NCBI RefSeq assembly: GCF_001592305.1
Contig: NZ_BCWR01000016.1
Location: 1 to 64,000, forward strand
Source: Hydrogenophaga taeniospiralis CCUG 15921
Lineage (GTDB): Bacteria; Pseudomonadota; Gammaproteobacteria; Burkholderiales; Burkholderiaceae_C
Length of the DNA stretch: 64,000 nt
Direction: 5' to 3'
Under the pieces are notes generated by a model. That model saw only the letters and a program-made list of their open reading frames with translations. It searched no databases and was not told the DNA's origin. Each line of letters begins with the position of its first letter. The first letter of the stretch is position 1. Positions 61,231-64,000 of this stretch are shown piece by piece. A program made the translations under genes and the position numbers.

Positions 61231-62232
61231 TCAGCGGTCCGGGTCCACCCGCAGCAGCGGCAACACGGCCTCTTTGCCAGCCTCGCGGGCATGGTCGCTG
61301 GCGTTGTGCCCATCGCGATCGGTGCGCCGAGGGTCGGCTCCCGCGCTCAGCAGCGAACGGATCAGCGCGGCGTCACCGCGCCGCGCGGCCAGCATAAGCG
61401 CGGTGCGGCCATCGGCGTCGGTGCTGTTCACGTCAACCCCTTGTGCAAGCAGGCTGCGCACCGCCGCAGCATCGCCCCTTGTGGCGGCGTTCAGCAGCTC
61501 GGGGCCCGCTGGCGATGCGCTGCGGCGGGCGACCCCGGCCTCCATCTGTTGGCGGGATGCGCCCAGGGGCGCGGCCTGTGCGGGTGCGGGCGCCGCGGCG
61601 TCGGCAGCCTCGCGGTCTGCATGGGCTTCCTCGCGGGCCAGCGGACTGGCCGGGGCAGAGCGCATGGAGTCGGCGCCCCCTGGTGCGGCGCGCGGTGACG
61701 GCTGCGCAGCCGGTGCAGGGGGCGGCGCGGGAGGGGTCGCGGTCGTCGGCCGGGGTTTGGACGCCGGCTCGGCGCGTTGACGCTGCATCTTGGCGCTCGG
61801 GGCTGGAGCCACCTCCTGGGTCGGCGTGGGTTCCACCGCATCCCGGGAGGTTTCTGTGGCCGGCGGCGCGGCTTCGGGCGCTGGGGCGGCCGATGGCGAT
61901 GTCGGCGGGCCGAACGCGGCCTCACGCTCCTCGGGTGTGCCGCGGTCGAACTGCAGGGCCAGCAGGCCGACCAGGCCCAGCACGGCCACGCTGCCCAGGG
62001 CCCGCCAGACCCAGCGGTGGTCGTTGGCGGCGGGTCGCGGTGTCACGTCGGGCGCGCCGACACGGGTTGTGGACTGCGCGGCGGCCACGCTGCGTGCGTG
62101 GGCCAGCACGGCCTCGCGCATCGCCGGGCCGGGGCGTGCGCCGTCGAGCGCATTGGCCTCGTGGTAGCGGCGCAGCAGCAGGTCCTCTGGGGCCGGTCCC
62201 TGCGCTGGCGGGGGTGGCTGGTCGCGGTTCAT
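61231..62232 (-). CDS. Membrane anti-sigma-like protein with C-terminal ankyrin repeats
   Basis: 333 residues from ATG 62232, overlapping the sigma factor stop by 4 nt. A cytosolic N-terminus of about 75 residues (EDLLLRRYHEANALDGARPGPAMREAVLAHA) leads to one membrane helix (ALGSVAVLGLVGLLALQF), a long Pro/Ala-rich linker, and two or three ankyrin repeats (LLNAATRGDAAAVRSLLAQGVDVNSTDADGRTALMLAARRGD). The placement and topology suggest it holds the sigma factor at the membrane. I see no zinc-binding anti-sigma motif, so the function is inferred. Confidence 0.7.
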   Translation of the reverse strand: MNRDQPPPPAQGPAPEDLLLRRYHEANALDGARPGPAMREAVLAHARSVAAAQSTTRVGAPDVTPRPAANDHRWVWRALGSVAVLGLVGLLALQFDRGTPEEREAAFGPPTSPSAAPAPEAAPPATETSRDAVEPTPTQEVAPAPSAKMQRQRAEPASKPRPTTATPPAPPPAPAAQPSPRAAPGGADSMRSAPASPLAREEAHADREAADAAAPAPAQAAPLGASRQQMEAGVARRSASPAGPELLNAATRGDAAAVRSLLAQGVDVNSTDADGRTALMLAARRGDAALIRSLLSAGADPRRTDRDGHNASDHAREAGKEAVLPLLRVDPDR

Positions 62233-62804
62233 GCGTGCGCCTCCAGGGTTTCGCGCAGGCGGGCGCGGGCGTAGCGCAGCCGGCTCTTGGCCGTCTCTTG
62301 GCTGACACCGGTGGTCTGTGCGATCTCGGCCAGGCTCAGGCCGCCTTCGGCCTGCAGCAGGAACGCTTCGCGCTGCACGGCGGGCAGGGCCGCGAGCGCG
62401 TCCAGCAGGGCCTGTGCCTGCTCGCGCGAGGTCAGCTGGCGCTCGGGGCCGAAGCCGGATGCGGCCGCCAGCGTATCGGCCAGCGTCGCGCCTTCTTCGG
62501 TCTGTGCGTCCAGGCTGGTGTGGTTCTTGTGGGTGCGCCAGTGGTCCACCAGGCGGTGGTGGGCCAGGGTGAAGAGCCAGGTCCGGAAGCGCGCGCGGGC
62601 TTCGTAGGCTGGGGCCTGACGCGCGAGGCTGAACCACACGTCCTGCACCAGGTCGTCGGCCAGTGCGCTGTTGTTCACGCTGCGCTGGACGAAGCGCCAC
62701 ACCGGCAGGGTGTGGCGGTCGTACAGGGTTTCGAAAGCGCGTGCGTCACCGGCCGCAAAGGCGTGCATGAGTTGCTCGTCGCTGGGGGAACCGGCCGCGT
62801 CCAT
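62229..62804 (-). CDS. ECF-type sigma factor
   Basis: 191 residues. Region 2: FETLYDRHTLPVWRFVQRSVNNSALADDLVQDVWFSLARQAP and RFRTWLFTLAHHRLVDHWR; region 4: LPAVQREAFLLQAEGGLSLAEIAQTTGVSQETAKSRLRYARARLRETL. It would redirect polymerase to stress or envelope genes. The coupled downstream gene, ending in ankyrin repeats, is the likely anti-sigma partner. Confidence 0.92.
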   Translation of the reverse strand: MDAAGSPSDEQLMHAFAAGDARAFETLYDRHTLPVWRFVQRSVNNSALADDLVQDVWFSLARQAPAYEARARFRTWLFTLAHHRLVDHWRTHKNHTSLDAQTEEGATLADTLAAASGFGPERQLTSREQAQALLDALAALPAVQREAFLLQAEGGLSLAEIAQTTGVSQETAKSRLRYARARLRETLEAHA

Positions 62805-62851
62805 GCGCCCGATTATGGTGTGGCCCTCCGTGGCGCATCCTGCCCCACGGC

Positions 62852-63766
62852 TCAGTTCGGATCGGGCGCGTAGCGCGGGGTGGGGGAGCCGGGGAAGGGG
62901 TTGGGGCGGCGGGGCATCGCGTCGGGGGGGATCACGCCCATGGCGATCAGGTTCTCGCGGCTGTCGTAGCGGATGCGGATCAGTTCATCGGGCCGCTGGC
63001 TGCGGCGCTCGAAGGTGGTGTGACCCACCCACGAGCCCTCACGCTCGCCGTGGCCGGTGCCCAGGCGGGGTGCCGGGCGGGCGGGGGCCATGCGACGCGA
63101 TGCGACGGATTCTTCGCGCGCCAGGCCCCCGTCGAGCTGTGCCTTGGCCGTGGCCTCGGCGGGCGCCGGTGGGGGTGGTGCGCTGCCCGGGGCAGCGCTG
63201 CTGTCCTGGTTCATGGCCTGGGCCGATTCCGCCGCGCCCAGACGCTCACGCAGGGGAGCCTGGCTGTAGGGCTCGGGTGCGATCGCGGCGGGCTCCGGCA
63301 CCTTTTCTCGGAACAAAGCGACCCCGATCACGCCCACCTGGGCCGCCCGTCCGGTGCGCGCGGCGTACGAGGCGGGCGCTGCGGTGAAGTGGAAGGCGGC
63401 CACCTCGGCATCGCTCTTGCGCCAGCCGGTGATGTCGTACTGCTGCCAGGGGCTGAGCACATAGCCGGTCTGCCCCCACGAGGCGGTTTCGCCCGAAACG
63501 ACGTTCACCCCATCGACCGATACCACGCTCATGATGCGGGTGTCCAGGGTGTTGCGCACCGACACGGCATAACGCGCGCCCGGCCGGCCGGCCACCCAAT
63601 GTTCGCCCCGGTGCCGGATCACCGGCAACACCTCACCGCTGTCGCGGTCGATCACGTGGACGTCGGCGATCCGTCCCACCGCCTGGGCGGGCAGGGCGCT
63701 GAACAGGGTCAGGGCGGCAAGCGCGGGCAGGGCCAGGCGCTGAAGAGGGGAAGGACGGGGTTTCAT
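62852..63766 (-). CDS. Periplasmic protein, paralogue of the protein at 58694 (function unknown)
   Basis: 304 residues. Signal peptide LALPALAALTLFSALPAQAVG, then VHVIDRDSGEVLPVIRHRGEHWVAGRPGARYAVSVRN, VVSVDGVNVVSGETASWGQTGYVLSPWQQYDITGWRKS, the same order as the protein at 58694. Its C-terminal part is Ala/Pro/Arg-rich and ends in RPDELIRIRYDSRENLIAMGVIPP. It lies next to the sigma factor gene. Two paralogues flanking a sigma/anti-sigma pair suggest a stress-linked envelope function, but the family is unknown to me. Confidence 0.75.
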   Translation of the reverse strand: MKPRPSPLQRLALPALAALTLFSALPAQAVGRIADVHVIDRDSGEVLPVIRHRGEHWVAGRPGARYAVSVRNTLDTRIMSVVSVDGVNVVSGETASWGQTGYVLSPWQQYDITGWRKSDAEVAAFHFTAAPASYAARTGRAAQVGVIGVALFREKVPEPAAIAPEPYSQAPLRERLGAAESAQAMNQDSSAAPGSAPPPPAPAEATAKAQLDGGLAREESVASRRMAPARPAPRLGTGHGEREGSWVGHTTFERRSQRPDELIRIRYDSRENLIAMGVIPPDAMPRRPNPFPGSPTPRYAPDPN

Positions 63767-63891
63767 GGAAGCTCCAGAAGAAGTGGATGGAGCCCACTGA
63801 AACGAACGGGATCGCCGAACGGGGTTGAACCGCTGCGGATATTTGTGAAACGGGTTGTAAGCCCTCGGGCCGGTTGCCGCTTCAGCAGGCG

Positions 63892-64000
63892 TCGCAGGCG
63901 GCCAGGGCGTTGACCACGGCCAGCTGGGTCTGCACCGTCAGGTAGTCCAGAAACACGCGCGTGCGCCGCGGCATGAACTTGCGGCTCGGCAGCGCGGCGT
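63892..64000 (-). CDS. LysR-family regulator, C-terminal end only
   Basis: The visible 35 codons read LPSRKFMPRRTRVFLDYLTVQTQLAVVNALAACDAC before the stop at 63892-63894. The RTRVFLDYL segment is the usual end of LysR effector domains. The rest lies beyond the window. It is convergent in orientation with no gene to its left, and 125 bp separate it from the periplasmic-protein gene start. Confidence 0.7.

Overview
The window is GC-rich with dense codirectional operons. Its gene content fits a betaproteobacterium of the Comamonadaceae (Hydrogenophaga/Comamonas type): a protocatechuate 4,5-cleavage operon in the Comamonas pmd order, orphan Bug-type binding proteins, a phasin, and many copies of a G/C-run intergenic palindrome. 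This placement is inferred from gene content only; I ran no database search.

Layout. 1-4239: tail of a TRAP solute receptor, TRAP permease genes, an orphan tripartite-tricarboxylate receptor and an NAD(P)-dependent oxidoreductase. 4358-13227: an AEC-type transporter, a LysR regulator divergent from a small binding protein, then ligJ-ligK-ligI-ligA-ligB-ligC, which takes protocatechuate by meta cleavage to pyruvate and oxaloacetate (the oxalomesaconate tautomerase gene is not in the window), and an aldo/keto reductase. 13246-15340: a Crp/Fnr-type regulator, a darcynin-like protein and an SDR, with FNR-like dyads before the regulator and the SDR. 15526-18463: a lipoprotein and two-component operon. 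18479-26407: a secreted hydrolase, then a striking operon of a PqqD-like protein, an ATP-grasp ligase, a PLP decarboxylase and a urea-channel/M23-peptidase fusion (three ATGA overlaps), followed by an orphan lipoprotein receptor. 26627-32924: a two-domain ArsA ATPase, then a defence-like patch: a broken hsdR remnant, a KAP P-loop NTPase, a GIY-YIG/DUF4357 protein, an HTH-plus-nucleotidyltransferase pair with its own operators, and a PPC-domain protein.

32941-39264 is a second aromatic block: a class I P450 system (P450, ferredoxin, ferredoxin reductase), an AraC regulator, a LysR regulator, and a second, diverged LigA/LigB-type extradiol dioxygenase. 39529-44174 holds housekeeping rpoD and dnaG, followed by a lipoprotein gamma-glutamyltransferase and an orphan GspE/PilB ATPase. 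48254-58628 carries an SDR, PPK2, a two-component system divergent from a sigma factor, an iron-type binding protein divergent from a patatin lipoprotein, a phasin with two palindromes around a near-consensus promoter, a deacetylase-thioesterase pair and a nitroreductase. The SDR and the nitroreductase share a 22-24 bp operator. 58694-64000: two paralogous periplasmic proteins flank an FKBP isomerase, a 2-hydroxyacid dehydrogenase and an ECF sigma/ankyrin anti-sigma-like pair; the tail of a LysR regulator ends the window.

Eight copies of the intergenic palindromic element lie between genes. One pair forms a perfect 22-bp inverted repeat, one copy sits inside the second ligAB operon, and one overlaps the 3' end of a LysR gene. 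I saw no rRNA, tRNA, CRISPR array, transposase or prophage genes.
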